From: Periplaneta americana | Taxonomy: Eukaryota; Arthropoda; Insecta; Blattodea; Blattidae | Assembly: GCF_040183065.1 (NCBI RefSeq) | Contig: NC_091119.1 | Coordinates: 108,700,263-108,764,262 of the forward strand | Length of the DNA stretch: 64,000 nt | Reading direction: 5' to 3' | Shown here: positions 22,868 to 33,849 of the stretch, one piece after another | Layout: each line of letters begins with the position of its first letter | How positions within the stretch are numbered: the stretch's first letter is position 1 | Notes under the pieces: model-generated | Seen by the model: only the letters and a program-made list of their open reading frames with translations | Told to the model about the DNA's origin: nothing | Databases searched by the model: none | Program-made: the position numbers and the translations under genes

Positions 22868-23241
22868 ATGAGTGGTCACCATCTGCTTCTAGAGTTTGTG
22901 TCACAAAAAATTTTTATAGAAAAGCCGAGAAACATCTGTTGTATAAAAATAAAAAGGTACGCAGATTTGTTCAGTCTACCCACTATTTGTACTTTAGCTT
23001 TGGCACTGCTGAATGAAAAAAAACTCCCTTCGGGCGCTATATGCCCTTCTTGCACGCATTATATTACGATTTTAACATGACTCAGTACATTATGATGTAC
23101 CGCAGTACATATGATATTTCAGTGCAGAATTTCTGCGTCATCATATGGTGATGGGAGAGTGAAACAGAGAAAAATTCTCTCCGGCACCAGGATTTGAACT
23201 CGGGTTTTCAGCTCTACGTGCTGACGCTCTATCCACTAAGC

Positions 23242-24119
23242 CAGCGTTTCTCAAACTATGGTCCGCGGACCGCCTGTGGTCCTCGAGGTCTGCCCTTGTG
23301 GTCCTTCAAAAAAGGCAGAAGAAAAAATAAAATTCAAACGAATTGCATATCACTCTATAGCTGAAAATCTCAGTTTGGAAATGACACATAGCAATCGCCT
23401 TTCACTTTTTCTCTCAGTAACTTACTGACATTTTATGAAATTTATTACCCTATTCGTCTACTGACTTCCCACTCTACTCTAAACAACAAAAGAGGGATTT
23501 AAAGCGCTATGAACGTATTGTTTCTCGCCATCTTTTCCCTGGCGCCGCCCCTGTAACCCAGCTAGGGACCACCCGAATTCATAACAGAGGACCGAACCTT
23601 TTCAATCTTTCCTAATAATTTTGCCGACACCCAGTTTGCACATTGAAATGGTCACGTACTGTACGTCGTACACCAATATTACAACTCTGAGGTCACAATT
23701 TTAAACTTATTTTCCAAGTAAATATGACGAATTTTCATGGGTTCGTGATCACTTTCATTGCGATATTGAAACTAACAAACTTTCATTGAGTGAAAGAGAA
23801 CAGTTAATTGAACTCTCGAATGAGACGGGACTTAAAATGAAATTCCAAGCGGAAGGTATGGTTAATTTCTGGACTGCATCACAAGTGAAAAGAGAATATA
23901 GTGAACTGTACAATGGTGGTTTAGAGATTATAATTCACTTTGCTTCTACGTATCTGTATGAGAAAGGGTTTTCATCACTAACTCTAATAAAAACAAAGTA
24001 CCGAAATCGACTTGATTTATGTGACGATCTCCGACTTAAGCTTACCAGCATACGTCCAAATATAGAACAACTGTGCAAGAATCAGCAGGCTCATCCATCT
24101 CATTAATATGAGTACCAAC

Positions 24120-24168
<49 letters not shown>

Positions 24169-24460
24169 TAGTTCATAAATTAAAGATTGTCCAAACTCTA
24201 ATAGCCCTGAATTATTAAAGAAACAAAAATGAATTTTCTTCTATTAATATTAGCTTAATTAGTTAATACTAATATAAAATTAATTTAATTAAATTAATTT
24301 TAATCAATTGATTCTATTTTAAAATATAAGTATATTGATATTAAAATATACTACAGAAATGATACATTTGCTTTCGAAAGAAACAAGAGCAAAGGTGGTC
24401 CGCGGAACTGTTCTGACTTAAAAAAGTGGTCCCCACCTCAAAAAAGTTTGAGAAACGCTG
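23242..24460 (+). mobile_element. hAT element (Buster/ZBED5-like), internally deleted
   Basis: Perfect 16-bp inverted ends CAGCGTTTCTCAAACT / AGTTTGAGAAACGCTG and a perfect 8-bp duplication CACTAAGC (23234-23241, 24461-24468) are diagnostic of hAT. It landed in the tRNA-like part of the foldback element. At 1219 bp it is too short for a full transposase and keeps only the C-terminal piece. A (TA)n tract lies at 24123-24166. Confidence 0.92.
23786..24106 (+). pseudogene. hAT transposase C-terminal fragment
   Basis: The 106-codon frame includes SEREQLIELSNETGLKMKF, FASTYLYEKGFSSLTLIKTK, YRNRLDLCDDLRLKLTSIRP and ends QAHPSH. This is the hAT dimerisation domain as found in ZBED5/FAM200-type and Buster transposases (family pattern TTYLCE.GFS.L..IK.KYR..L....DLRL.L). 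The catalytic part is absent. No plausible start of a functional protein exists within the element. Confidence 0.85.
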
Positions 24461-25334
24461 CACTAAGCCACACCGGTTTCCCATCCCTATGTCGGATCGA
24501 ATCCTCTCAGTTTAAGTTTCACTTCTTGGGTTCCTTCTAGTGGCCTACCCTCATGCACTGCGTCATAGATGTGTGACAATGGCACAATGTCCACACATGT
24601 GCAGAGGTACACTCGTTATGAGTGACTAAGTAGTCGGGATCCGACGGAATAAGCGCCGTCTTAAATCACTAAGTGATTATTTTTCGCATATCATATTATA
24701 TTATGATGTACTGAAGTACATATGATATTTCAGTGCAGAATTTCTGCTTCATCATATGGTAATGGAAGAGTGGAACAGAGAAAAATTCTCTCCGGCACCG
24801 GGATTTGAACCCGGGTTTTCAGCTCTACGTGCTTGACGCTCTACGTGGTGACGCTCTACGTGCTGAAAACCCGGGTTCAAATTCCGGTGCCGGAGAGAAT
24901 TTTTCTCTGTTCCACTCTTCCATCACCATATGATGAAGCAGAAATTCTGCACTGAAATATCATATGTACTTCGGTACATAATAATATATGATATGCGAAT
25001 AATCACTTAGTGATTTAAGACGGCGCTTATTCCGTCGGATCCCGGCTACTTAGTCACTCATAACGAGTGCACCTCTACACATGTGTGGACATTGTGCCAT
25101 TGTCGTACATCTATGACGCAGTGCATGAGGGTAGGCCACTAGAGGGAACCAAAGAGGTGGAACTTAAACTGAGAGGATTCGATCCGACATCGGAATGGGA
25201 ATCCGGTGTGGCTTAGTGGATAGAGCGTCAGCACGTAGAGCTGAAAACCCGGATTCAAATGCCGGTGCCGGAGAGAATTTTTCTCTGTTCCACTCTTCCA
25301 TCACCATATGACTCAATATGCAGTAGTAGGCTTT

Positions 25335-26800
25335 CACGCACGAGAAAAAATAAAACTAAAGAAAAAAAGGAAAGTAAAGGAAACAAAAAAAGAAAGAAAA
25401 TCAGAAAAGAAAGACGAAAGAAAAGAAAAAGTAAAACGAAAAAAGGAAAAGAAAAAAGAAAGAAAAAGAGAAACATAAAAGAAAAAAGAAAGAAAAGTAA
25501 AATTTGAAATGAATAAAGCAAACTGAAAAAAGACGAAGAAAGGAAAAGCATAAAAGACTAGGAAATAAAAGAAAAAGGAAGAATTAAAGTGAAAAAGGAA
25601 AGAGAAAAAGAAAGAAGAAAGGAAAAGAAAAGAAGAAAGAAAAGTAAAATGAATAAAGGAAAAGTAAAAAAGCGTAAAAGAAATAGAAAAAGAGGAAAAA
25701 ATATTATAAAATGCAAGTAAAATAAGAAAGTGAAATAAAAGTATAACAAGAAAAAGAAAGCAAAGAAAATGGAAAAGGAAAAGTAAAATGAAAAGAGGAA
25801 AGGAGAAAGAAAGAAACGAAACGAAAAAAGAAAGCAAAATAAAAAAGGAAAAGAGAAGAGAAAAAGAAAGGGAAAGGAAATTAGAAAAGATAAATGAATA
25901 AGTGAAGTAAAAGAAACAAAAAGGAAAGGAAAAGCATTAAAGGAAAAAGAAAAAGTGAAATGAAAAAAGAAAAAATGAAAAGAAAAGAAAAAATAAATAT
26001 AAGTAAAGAAGAGAAAAAAGAAAAAGATAAAAAGTAAAATGAGAAAAGTAAAAGATAAATGGAAAAAATATAAAAGAAAGGAAAAGAAAAAAAGAAAGAA
26101 GAGAAACGACAAAATAAAACGGCAATGAAAATATGAAAAGAAAGAAGAAAGGAAGGGAAAAGTACAAAGGAAAAAGAAAGTAAAGGAAAGAAAAAAGAAA
26201 AAGGAAAATGTAAAAAGAAAAGACAAAAAGGAAAAGGAAAGGAAAAGTAAATAAAAGATAAAATAAAATGAAAAAAGAAAAGAATATAAAAAGTAAACTA
26301 AAATAAAAAATAGAAAAGAATAGAGAAGGGAAAAGAAAAGCTTAAAAGACAAAAAGGAAAGAAAAGAAAGAAGGAAAATATAAAAAGTAAAATAAAATAA
26401 AATGGAAAGAGAAAGGAAAGCATAAAAGAAAAAGAAAAGAAAAAGGAACGAAAATGAAAACAGGAAAAGAAAGGCATAAAAGAGAAAGAAAAGAGATAGC
26501 TAAATAAATAAAAATCGGAAAAGAAAAAATATAGAAAAGAAAGGAAACAGGCAAAATGAGAAAGGTGGAAAAGAAAAGTAAAGAACGTAGAATGAAAAAG
26601 GGAATAGAAAAAAGATAAGGAAAGTATAAGAAAAAGACAGGTAAGAAAAGAAAAAGTAAACGGAAAGAAGAGGACGAAATAAAAGAAAGGAAAAGAAAAG
26701 CAGAAAAAGAAAAAGTAAAATGAAAAAGGGGATAGAAGAAAGAAAGAAAAGAAAAAGTAAAATGAAAAAAGGCAAAGAAAAAAGAAAGAAAAAGAAATGA
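25335..26800 (+). repeat. Long polypurine tract, copy A
   Basis: About 1.46 kb of nearly pure A/G on the plus strand, with AAAGAAAAG and AAAGTAAAATGAAAA motifs. Minus-strand frames of up to 264 codons here are rich in Phe, Ser and Leu only because of this composition. Equivalent to 45300-45955 and 46457-48090 in copy B. Confidence 0.9.
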
Positions 26801-27320
26801 GAAAGTTTACTGATAATACTTAAAAAATAAACTGTATAATGAAATGCACTGTCCATAAGGTAGGGAGGTTGGGATGGGCAGGGCGGAACTCGACATGCAG
26901 CCACCTCCTCGTGGTGAGTTCTGGGTTGTTTCACTTCACAGAGAATGAATGAAACAAGCAAAGAGCTGCATTATTAATTTATTATGTTAAAATTGATACA
27001 CATATCGTCGTTGTTCCTGCAATAACTTCTACGTGCAAAATATAACATTTTTCAGTAGGAAGAAAAACACATTTATTCATCCTGTAGCAGCCGTACATAG
27101 GACACTGTGAATTCTTACATTATCGAAACAAAGAAATATAATTACATACAGGAGATTTTATTATTTGCTGTATCACTATTTAAGTTATATAATGGAGCAA
27201 AAATCTGAAAATCGATAAATATGTCACAGGAGTTATTGCAGGAACAAAGACGATATACAAATTAATGGTAATACTATCACCATTTCCGCATTACAAGGAT
27301 TTTGCCTGCATTTTAAGCAG
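26801..27320 (+). repeat. Unique-looking core of duplicated repeat (A)
   Basis: Matches 48070-48330 closely, including GGGAGGTTGGGATGGGCAGG, GACATGCAGCCACCTCCTCG and AATGAATGAAACAAGCAAAG. It is the best conserved stretch between copies and the most useful for finding further copies. Confidence 0.75.
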
Positions 27321-27900
27321 TAATTGATTGATTGATTGTTTATTCTATACATGGCCATATACATGGATGTACACGTCAATTACATAATAAATAAAAAACA
27401 CAAAATTAAAAACACTACAAGTTAAAATACATTTAAAACGAATAGGCCTAATATAGTCAAGTCGTATTGCATATATCATAATTTGTGATTTAAGAATTAT
27501 TTTACTGAATAAAAAATTGATCAGTTAAAATCTGTTTAACTTTCACTTTAAATTTTGCATAAGGTAAAGATTGTATCTGCAATGGTAATTTATTAAAAAA
27601 CACTATGCCCGTATATGCAGGCGATTTTTGATATTTCACAGTCTATGATTTTTTATTGAGAACAGATGTGCATTTTGTGTATTATTATTATGATAATCTA
27701 AATTCTTATTGTATATTTTATTCTCATTCTGTTTCAAGAAAATTAGGCATTTGTAAATATAAATGGATGGAAATGTTAAAATTTTATATTGTTTAAAATA
27801 AGGTTTGCATGAGTCAAAACTCTTTAATTTAAAAATGGATCGTATAATTCTTTTTTGTGCAATAAATATTCTATTAACATTGGTAGAGTTACTCCATAAG
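27321..27900 (-). mobile_element. LINE 3' end, minus strand
   Basis: Absent from copy B at the matching site. On the minus strand a short coding remnant reads SPAYTGIVFFNKLPLQIQSL then YAKFKVKVKQIL (about 27640-27530), the C-terminal end of a Jockey/CR1-type ORF2, followed by an AT-rich 3' region. ATTGATTGATTG at its left edge would be the 3' tail. Heavily 5'-truncated. Confidence 0.6.
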
Positions 27901-28807
27901 TCCTTGCTCTTTAGTATTAAGTAGCGTTCTGCCTGAATTGTTTTATTAATTCACATAAAAATAAATATAATCGGCATTTATCTAAGGAAACAAATTTTGC
28001 TAAGCTTCGTTATGTGAATAATAGGATAAAAATATATTTACATATGCTCAAAATCGTAACACATATTTTTTTCTTATTAATTTTTTTAAGTTTCGTGAGA
28101 ATTTCTTTATTTTTTATGTTGTAAATGATATTGTTAGTTACAATTTATTTTTTGAACTACTATCAAAAGAAGTATATAAATGTAATCATTTACTGTGTAC
28201 CGAAATAGGAAATAAGCCTGCATTCCTTGCATTGATATAAAAAACATTACTCACAATGAAAATAAAAAAGTACAATAAACACAGTCATATACAGAATGAA
28301 TGGTAATCTCTGCACCTTAATAAAACTGGTAATAGATCAGGAGAAGAGATCTGAAAAATCTAAATGTCTTTTTCTAACATTCACCTTTTCAGAGGAAATC
28401 GTTATGAAGCATTTGGCAACATCACGCCCACTGCAGTATTACCAAATATACTTTAGTAAGCTTGGCCTGCACTCCTTACCTTCCCCTCTCCTTCTTCTGT
28501 ACTCAGTCGGTGACATGGGGCTGAGCGCTGCAGTGCAAGATTTATTTTAACGATTTTCGCAATTATTCAATTTAAATTCATAGCTAAACGATTTAATTAA
28601 AAAAGGAAGACATCAACTGTTCAGATTATTTTACCTATCTGCTTGTATAGTAATCAGCCATTTCTCTCGGGCCGTTACCGCAATAGAGAGCTGCAAACAT
28701 TGGACAAAGACTTATAGGTTAGGCCTATTTGTCCTGCTTAACGGTGCTTGATCAAAGGAAATGTGTAATAAAAGTTTTGTTATATTCAACATGTGGAATC
28801 ACCTCTT
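27901..28807 (+). repeat. Right part of duplicated repeat (A)
   Basis: Matches 48340-48735 and 50510-51290. Contains a single unit equivalent to the 21-bp minisatellite of copy B (near 28450). An 84-codon frame at 28296-28550 is not conserved as a frame in copy B. Confidence 0.65.
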
Positions 28808-29052
28808 AAATGTCCGCACCTGTGGAGTAACGTTTAGCGCGTCTGGCCGCGAAACCAGGTGGTCCGAGTTCGAATCCCACTTGGGGCAAGACACTTGGTT
28901 GAGGTTTTTTCCCGGGTTTTCCCTCAACCCAATATGAGCAAATGCTGGGTAACTATCGGTGCTGGACCCTGGACTCATTTCACCGCCATTATCACCTTCA
29001 TATCATTCAGACGCTAAATAACCTGAGATGTTGATACAGCGTCGTAAAAAAC
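28808..29052 (+). repeat. SINE family A, near full length
   Basis: Starts CACCTGTGGAGTAACG with A box, B box GAGTTCGAATCCC, body TTTTCCCGGGTTTTCCCTC and tail GATGTTGATACAGCGTCG. Flanks share an imperfect 9-bp CTYTTAAAT; copy B is empty here (CGTCTTAAATTTTAG). Confidence 0.88.
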
Positions 29053-29394
29053 CCTTTTAAATTATGGTGCATCGGTCCATTTCCACTCTGTGTACTGTAC
29101 AGTTACCCTGAAAAAGAATGAGACGATTCTTGGTCGTCGGAAGTTAAAGTTCTACAGCGCGGTTCACTCGATATCGACGTAGGGATACATAACATGACAG
29201 ATAGTACAAGAATTGTTACAAGGACCACAACAAGGACAAGGACCAGAATAAGGATCACGAAGAAGACTGCCATTTAAGGCCAGGATTTCACAACATAGCT
29301 CGAGTCCCAAAATATCATTGCTTCACTGTACCGAATGGCAAATGCCTGCTAAGGGACCTACATTCTGGACTGCTGCTATCACTGTCTTGTCTCG

Positions 29395-29465
29395 GTAGCT
29401 CATATAGTAGCTTGCCGGTTCCATTGTATAACCGAAACGTCTCGTGTTCGATCCCAGGTAAAACT
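29395..29465 (+). repeat. tRNA-like segment, left subterminal
   Basis: TCGGTAGCTCATATAGTAG (A-box-like) and GTGTTCGATCCC (B box), then a run of eight T. The arms do not pair into a cloverleaf, so it is a relic, not a tRNA gene. Confidence 0.5.
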
Positions 29466-29662
29466 TTTTTTTATTGAGGTGTAATTAATTTGTTCAGAGT
29501 TCCTCGACTGTCTAATTTGTCGAAAAATATGGAATAATTTATGCCCAATTTCTGGGTCTTACAATTGGGCTGAACCTCGTCAAAAAAAATAAATCTTACT
29601 TGAAAGTTAAAAGTATTCTTCCTCAAACAAAAATCATAAGAAACAAAAAGAGACCTGTTAAC

Positions 29663-30706
29663 TTAAAATCTTGTCCACATGCCATCAGCTTCTATTACAG
29701 CTCTAAGTCGATCCGGCATGGATGTCACGAGATTGTGGAATAAGTTCTGATCCCCGGCGAGATCTTCCCAGGTATCAACAACTTGATCCCACAATTCGTC
29801 TCGATTTCGAGGGCGTCGGTGGGCATAGGTGGCTATCCTTCTCTTTTTCAATTCCGCCCATAAATTTTCGATGACATTCAAATCAGGTGACTTCGGAGGC
29901 CAATTAATGATTTCGATCTCGGGTCTCCTTTGAAACCATCTTTGAATGCTTGCAGCATAGTGCACGGGATGGTTATCCTGCTGGAACAGCAATGTTCCTT
30001 CGGGAAAACGTTCTCGGGCGGAGGGAAGGAATATATTTTCCAGAATGTGCTCGTAAGTTTCCGCATTAAACCGGCCATCGATGCGTTCTATAACGCCAGG
30101 TCCATCGTAAGACATCCACCCCCAACACGATATGCTAAAGCGCCCCGATCTTTCACGTCGGTGCACATAGCTCTGATCATGTCGGAGACCATCCTCACGA
30201 TAGACACGGACAGGACCTTCGTAATCACTCGAGATGGTTGTTTCGTCGGAGAAAATTACATTTCTCCAATCGAAATCCACTCGATTGGTAGCGAAGGCAA
30301 GACGGTCGACAGCTTGTGCTTCCCCCAATATTTCCATTTGCGCAGCCCTCCGGCTCCTAATACCGCGGTTCCTCAAACTGCTGATCACAGTCTGTGAAGA
30401 GCCGGGAAAGTTAGATGCTGCTCTTATTTCGTTAGCAGTCAGAAAGGGGTCCTGTCGAACTGTCTCGAATAAAAGAGCATCCTCTTCCAATGAAGAAATC
30501 CGCGGACGCCCAGGAATAGGGCGATTTTCGACCTCCCCAAAATTTTGGTAACGATGAACCCATCTCGCGGCTGTACTTCCAGGAACACCGACCAAACGGC
30601 CAGCAGATCTAGCCCCATATCCAGCCTCAACTAGCTGTCTCATGTCACGTCGGTTCGCCATTACGATGAGAAATGAGAGATGACGATAATACTTTAGTGT
30701 AGACAA
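29663..30706 (-). CDS. Tc1/mariner DDE transposase, DD35E, intact frame
   Basis: Cut-and-paste transposase acting in the nucleus on the element's own inverted ends. The frame is 347 codons without stop or shift. The likely start is Met16 (MANRRDMRQLVEAGYGARSA), which begins the first helix-turn-helix; a GRPR motif follows at 66-69, then a second helix-turn-helix. The catalytic core has FSDET (D154), QQDNHPVH (D244) and SPDLNVIENLW (E280), spacing D-x89-D-x35-E. Classical Tc1 has x34, so this belongs to a DD35E group. It is clearly less AT-rich than its flanks. It is the only long intact transposase in the window, which suggests recent insertion or selection. Confidence 0.92.
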   Translation of the reverse strand: MSTLKYYRHLSFLIVMANRRDMRQLVEAGYGARSAGRLVGVPGSTAARWVHRYQNFGEVENRPIPGRPRISSLEEDALLFETVRQDPFLTANEIRAASNFPGSSQTVISSLRNRGIRSRRAAQMEILGEAQAVDRLAFATNRVDFDWRNVIFSDETTISSDYEGPVRVYREDGLRHDQSYVHRRERSGRFSISCWGWMSYDGPGVIERIDGRFNAETYEHILENIFLPSARERFPEGTLLFQQDNHPVHYAASIQRWFQRRPEIEIINWPPKSPDLNVIENLWAELKKRRIATYAHRRPRNRDELWDQVVDTWEDLAGDQNLFHNLVTSMPDRLRAVIEADGMWTRF

Positions 30707-32509
30707 TGACTATTTAACATGATATAGAATTATTGAAATAAGAGGTATCTTGCATAGTAAGAGTTGATAAATCAACCCTAAATTAAATATCTAAATAACA
30801 GGATATAACAGGAAGTCCAATTGTTGCGAAACTAATCAAATTAAATCTAATTACATTAAATAAACAAACCCCAAGTTATGACACCACATTGCTACAGCTA
30901 AATTGTATGTTATTAACATAAGCATTGAATAGGTCCGTGGTTGTGCGTTGGACGACAAAACCAAACATCGAAAGTTCGAATCTTGCCGAGGAATGTAACT
31001 TCTTGCTTTTTATAATGTAAATCAGACTTATAACTACAATCATTCATATTTCTTACATTATTTAATAATATTTATAGCCAACATTGAATTTGTAAAGAAA
31101 AGACTTTAGAAATCTCATATGGAATTTGTGATCTGTAGTGACATAAACATAGATTATCTCTCGGAACTTTTCCGTAAAAGTAAATTAAATTCACTCCTTG
31201 AAACTGGAAACCGTATTCGTAGGGTCATTTTCCCATAGCATACAAGCTGAAGTAACACAGCCATTGATAAACGTTTTGTACACAGAATTAGACTGAATTC
31301 CTATTCGACAGAACCTATAATCAATGGCTTGTCTGACCATAATAAACAAATCCTATGTGTTTCCAATGTCACTGAACAATTTCAAAATATTAATTTAAAA
31401 ACTAAGAAAGGATCGCAATTGCTGTATCTAGTGATTATTTACATTTATGTCTACAAAATTAATCTTGGAAAAACATATATGATACTGGTACTACTGATAT
31501 TAAGAGTAAATATATTGAATTTTTCACTTAATTTCATAATCACTTCAGTGGATGTTCTCCACTCAATGTTGTGAAAAAATTCAAAAGTTAAAACATGTAG
31601 ATAACGCAGGGACTTCAAAATCTCATGTATTAAAAAGAAGAATCTATATGTAATGAGTTGCAATGTAATGATCTTCATGTTCTTAAATACTGCAAGAAGT
31701 ACAGTGTAATTTATCAAAAAATATGAAAGAGGGAAATAGAATATATTTGAGTATAAAAGTACAAAATTCAGATAATGCAATTAAACCTATTCGTAATATT
31801 ATTAAATTTAAACTTGTAGATATCCTAAGAAAGAAAATATTTTTTCATTAAAACCAATGATTATAAAGTAGAGGATCCCAAATCTATTGCAAATTCTTTT
31901 AACGTATTATAGTATATAGTACAGAAATATTATTGACAACTTAAACATTCAAGATTTTGCAAAAGATACTGCAATTGGTTACTTAACAGATGTATTTAAT
32001 AATTATTATTAATATATGTAATTAGTCAATAACTGCAACAGTGCTTATACATTCAATCATAACATGAATAAAATTGAATGCAAACACGTAGATAAAATAG
32101 CTAAAATTAACTGCAGGGGTGAGAATGAAATAATCCAAAGCCATACTTTTAACAAAAATTGTTTTTTTGCGAGTGCATTTCTTACACATATGGGAAAGCT
32201 ATTAATAAATTATTGTAATAATTACTCAACAAATGACATAGCCTAAGGACTCTAAACCTTTGTAAAAGTTTGTCTATTATTATATATTTTTTTAATTTCA
32301 TTTTAATTGTTAGTTTTTAATATATATGTATTTACATTGTATATATGTGTGTGTATAAATGCATTCATTAGATTAACGTTTATATTATCATAACTTGTAA
32401 TTTTGTATTGTTTGCGATCATTAACACTTAATCTCAGGACTTTGTAAAACTATATTTCAACGTGACTTAGCTATTTCAACGTTATTTAGACAAAAAAAAA
32501 AATTGTTGT
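30707..32509. other. AT-rich interior of Tc1/mariner element
   Basis: About 1.8 kb, very AT-rich, with a degenerate tRNA-like stretch at 30930-31000 (AAAGTTCGAATCTTGCC). Frames at 31329-31574, 31451-31780 and 32064-32246 lack recognisable domains. It could be a nested insertion whose ends I cannot define. Confidence 0.4.
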
Positions 32510-32595
32510 GTAGACTAAGAATCGAACTCGCACTCTTCTACACAAGACGCAGAAGTCTTACCGTCTGAGCTATGGAAACGACATGAAAGCTTTCC
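32510..32595 (-). repeat. tRNA-like segment, right subterminal
   Basis: On the minus strand: TCCATAGCTCAGACGGTAAG and GAGTTCGATTC, followed by a T-run (A-run on plus at 32490). Orientation is opposite to 29395-29465. Not a functional cloverleaf. Confidence 0.5.
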
Positions 32596-33004
32596 TTTCT
32601 GTGCGGAGTGTCGATCTAGTCATGAAGGTCCATTGTCGATTTAACTACACGATTTATGTATATATTTATCTTTTATTTACGTAATATTATCATATTTTTT
32701 GCAGTTTTTTAATTGAATTTCGGAACGATGCTAGTAACAAACCAAATAGCCTGAATTTAAGTAACTCAATATTCGTTATCTTGTGTATCGGTGCTCTGGT
32801 CTCCGATCATGCGCAGTGTCTTACATCTGAGACTTAGGAATATTCAATCGTCTCATCCTTTTCCAGGGAAACTGTACATCACATCAGAAAGCAAGTAATA
32901 TGTTGGCCTATCCTTTGATAAACTACTGGTTGATAATACAAAAAAAGATTGAAATAATCGTATTAATAAAATGAAATCAAATACAATCCTGCAAGAGACT
33001 GGAG

Positions 33005-33118
33005 AGGGAGACTCTATTGGAAAGAGTAGTGCTTACTTACTGTCTTTTAAGGAACCCGGAAGTTCATTGCCGCCCTCACATAAGCCCGCCATTGGTCCCT
33101 ATCCTGAGTAAAATCATA
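33005..33118 (-). pseudogene. LINE ORF2 C-terminal/3' end fragment
   Basis: Minus strand reads TQDRDQWRAYVRAAMNFRVP then a stop and a GTAAGTAAG tail. The same 3' end occurs on the plus strand at 51105-51210 in copy B (NLAQDRD-WQAYVRAAMNLRVL). Probably from the same LINE type as the RT fragment at 4632-5280. Confidence 0.65.
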
Positions 33119-33849
33119 AAGAAAGGCGGTTTTTATTTTGCTACCATCAAACTGATAATTTAATTAAAAGAGAACAAATATGAACAGGTTTTAAAACAAC
33201 ATTCACAGGTACTGTCTTTGCCGTATAACAATTTTATTATATAAATATGGCATAGGTCTTCTGTTTTAGAAATACGTAACTTATTTTTAGTATGAGTGAA
33301 AATACTTAAATACTCTTTAACATATTATGTTACACATAGCCAGCACCTACTTACTGCATAAAAAATAAAGTATATTTTATTGTAATTTATGACAAATTGC
33401 TGCAATCATCAGGACACCATAAAACATATGTTTCTATTAAAATATTTCTACTAACCTTGCAAGATATACAGAGTGAATCACCTAAAACTTGCACCTAAAT
33501 ATTTCTGAAATGGAAGGCGCTATTAATGAGCTGTTTTCACATAATTGAAGTGTAACCAAGACTCATAATTGTAGCCCAAACACGGATTTAATAATTATGA
33601 GAATGTGTACATTTTTTTTAGAAAGTTACATGTTTCCAAATGGAACAATACCTATTGATATTAACAAAATAAAACTAGAATAAATTAGAATGTAGGTTTC
33701 TAGTGCAAGTAGTTTACGAGATATCGTAGTTTTAAAATTGTAAATACCGACAGTTGTCTGCTCCATTTATTAACACTAACTTAGAAAAACAATAGTTAAT
33801 AAATCAATTCTTTGGATTCTGGCAAAGAAAGAGAAACTTGGCCTTCAAA

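Larger units (their letters stand above)
23085..25307. mobile_element. tRNA-like foldback element, family F, with nested hAT
   Basis: ATGACTCA flanks both ends (23077-23084, 25308-25315), and copy B lacks the block, so it inserted as a unit. Without the hAT at 23242-24460 it is about 1 kb: a palindrome with arms of roughly 445-460 bp (left 23136-23241 plus 24469-24821; right 24864-25307). The 42-bp spacer 24822-24863 holds three copies of GCTCTACGTG, which is the anticodon-arm part of the tRNA-like region. Each arm contains two tRNA-like segments about 480 bp apart, a leader with GTCGGATCCCGGC, and hairpins such as ATGTAC-TTCG-GTACAT. A tandem dimer in inverted orientation best describes it. 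Confidence 0.8.
29100..32874 (-). mobile_element. Tc1/mariner-type element with intact-looking transposase
   Basis: Inverted ends CAGTTACCCTGAAAAAGAAT (left) and CAGTTTCCCTGGAAAAGGAT (right, reverse complement), about 30 bp in all, each flanked by TA (29098-29099, 32875-32876). Copy B has the empty site. The element is 3775 bp, long for this superfamily, because about 2.1 kb of AT-rich sequence lies right of the transposase. Three tRNA-like stretches lie inside (29395-29465, 30930-31000, 32510-32595), the outer two in opposite orientations about 290 bp from each end. Confidence 0.75.
21501..33000 (+). repeat. Copy A of a long diverged duplication
   Basis: Segments at 21800-22070, 22090-22610, 22860-23080, 25310-26800, 26800-27320, 27900-28800 and 32880-32990 match copy B (41798-51400) in the same order and orientation. 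Examples: GAACCATTTTATCTT, AGGTTGGGATGGGCAGGG, CAGAGGAAATCGTTATG, CTACTGGTTGATAA. The gaps are explained by insertions in one copy or the other. No coding sequence common to both copies was recognised, so the nature of the underlying unit is unknown. Confidence 0.8.

Noticed and set aside
24945..24990. Hammerhead ribozyme in the family F body (GATGA ... GAAA around a GCAGAA stem)
   Set aside because: The invariant C of CUGANGA is A, extra bases lie between stem II and GAAA, and the outer stem pairs directly across, which is a simple hairpin with an internal loop rather than a three-way hammerhead.
25334..26961. Phe/Ser/Leu-rich minus-strand frames up to 264 codons (also 22551-22904, 45297-45858, 46355-48175)
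   Set aside because: They are the complement of polypurine tracts. Composition alone keeps them open; there is no domain, and the frames are not conserved between copies A and B as frames.
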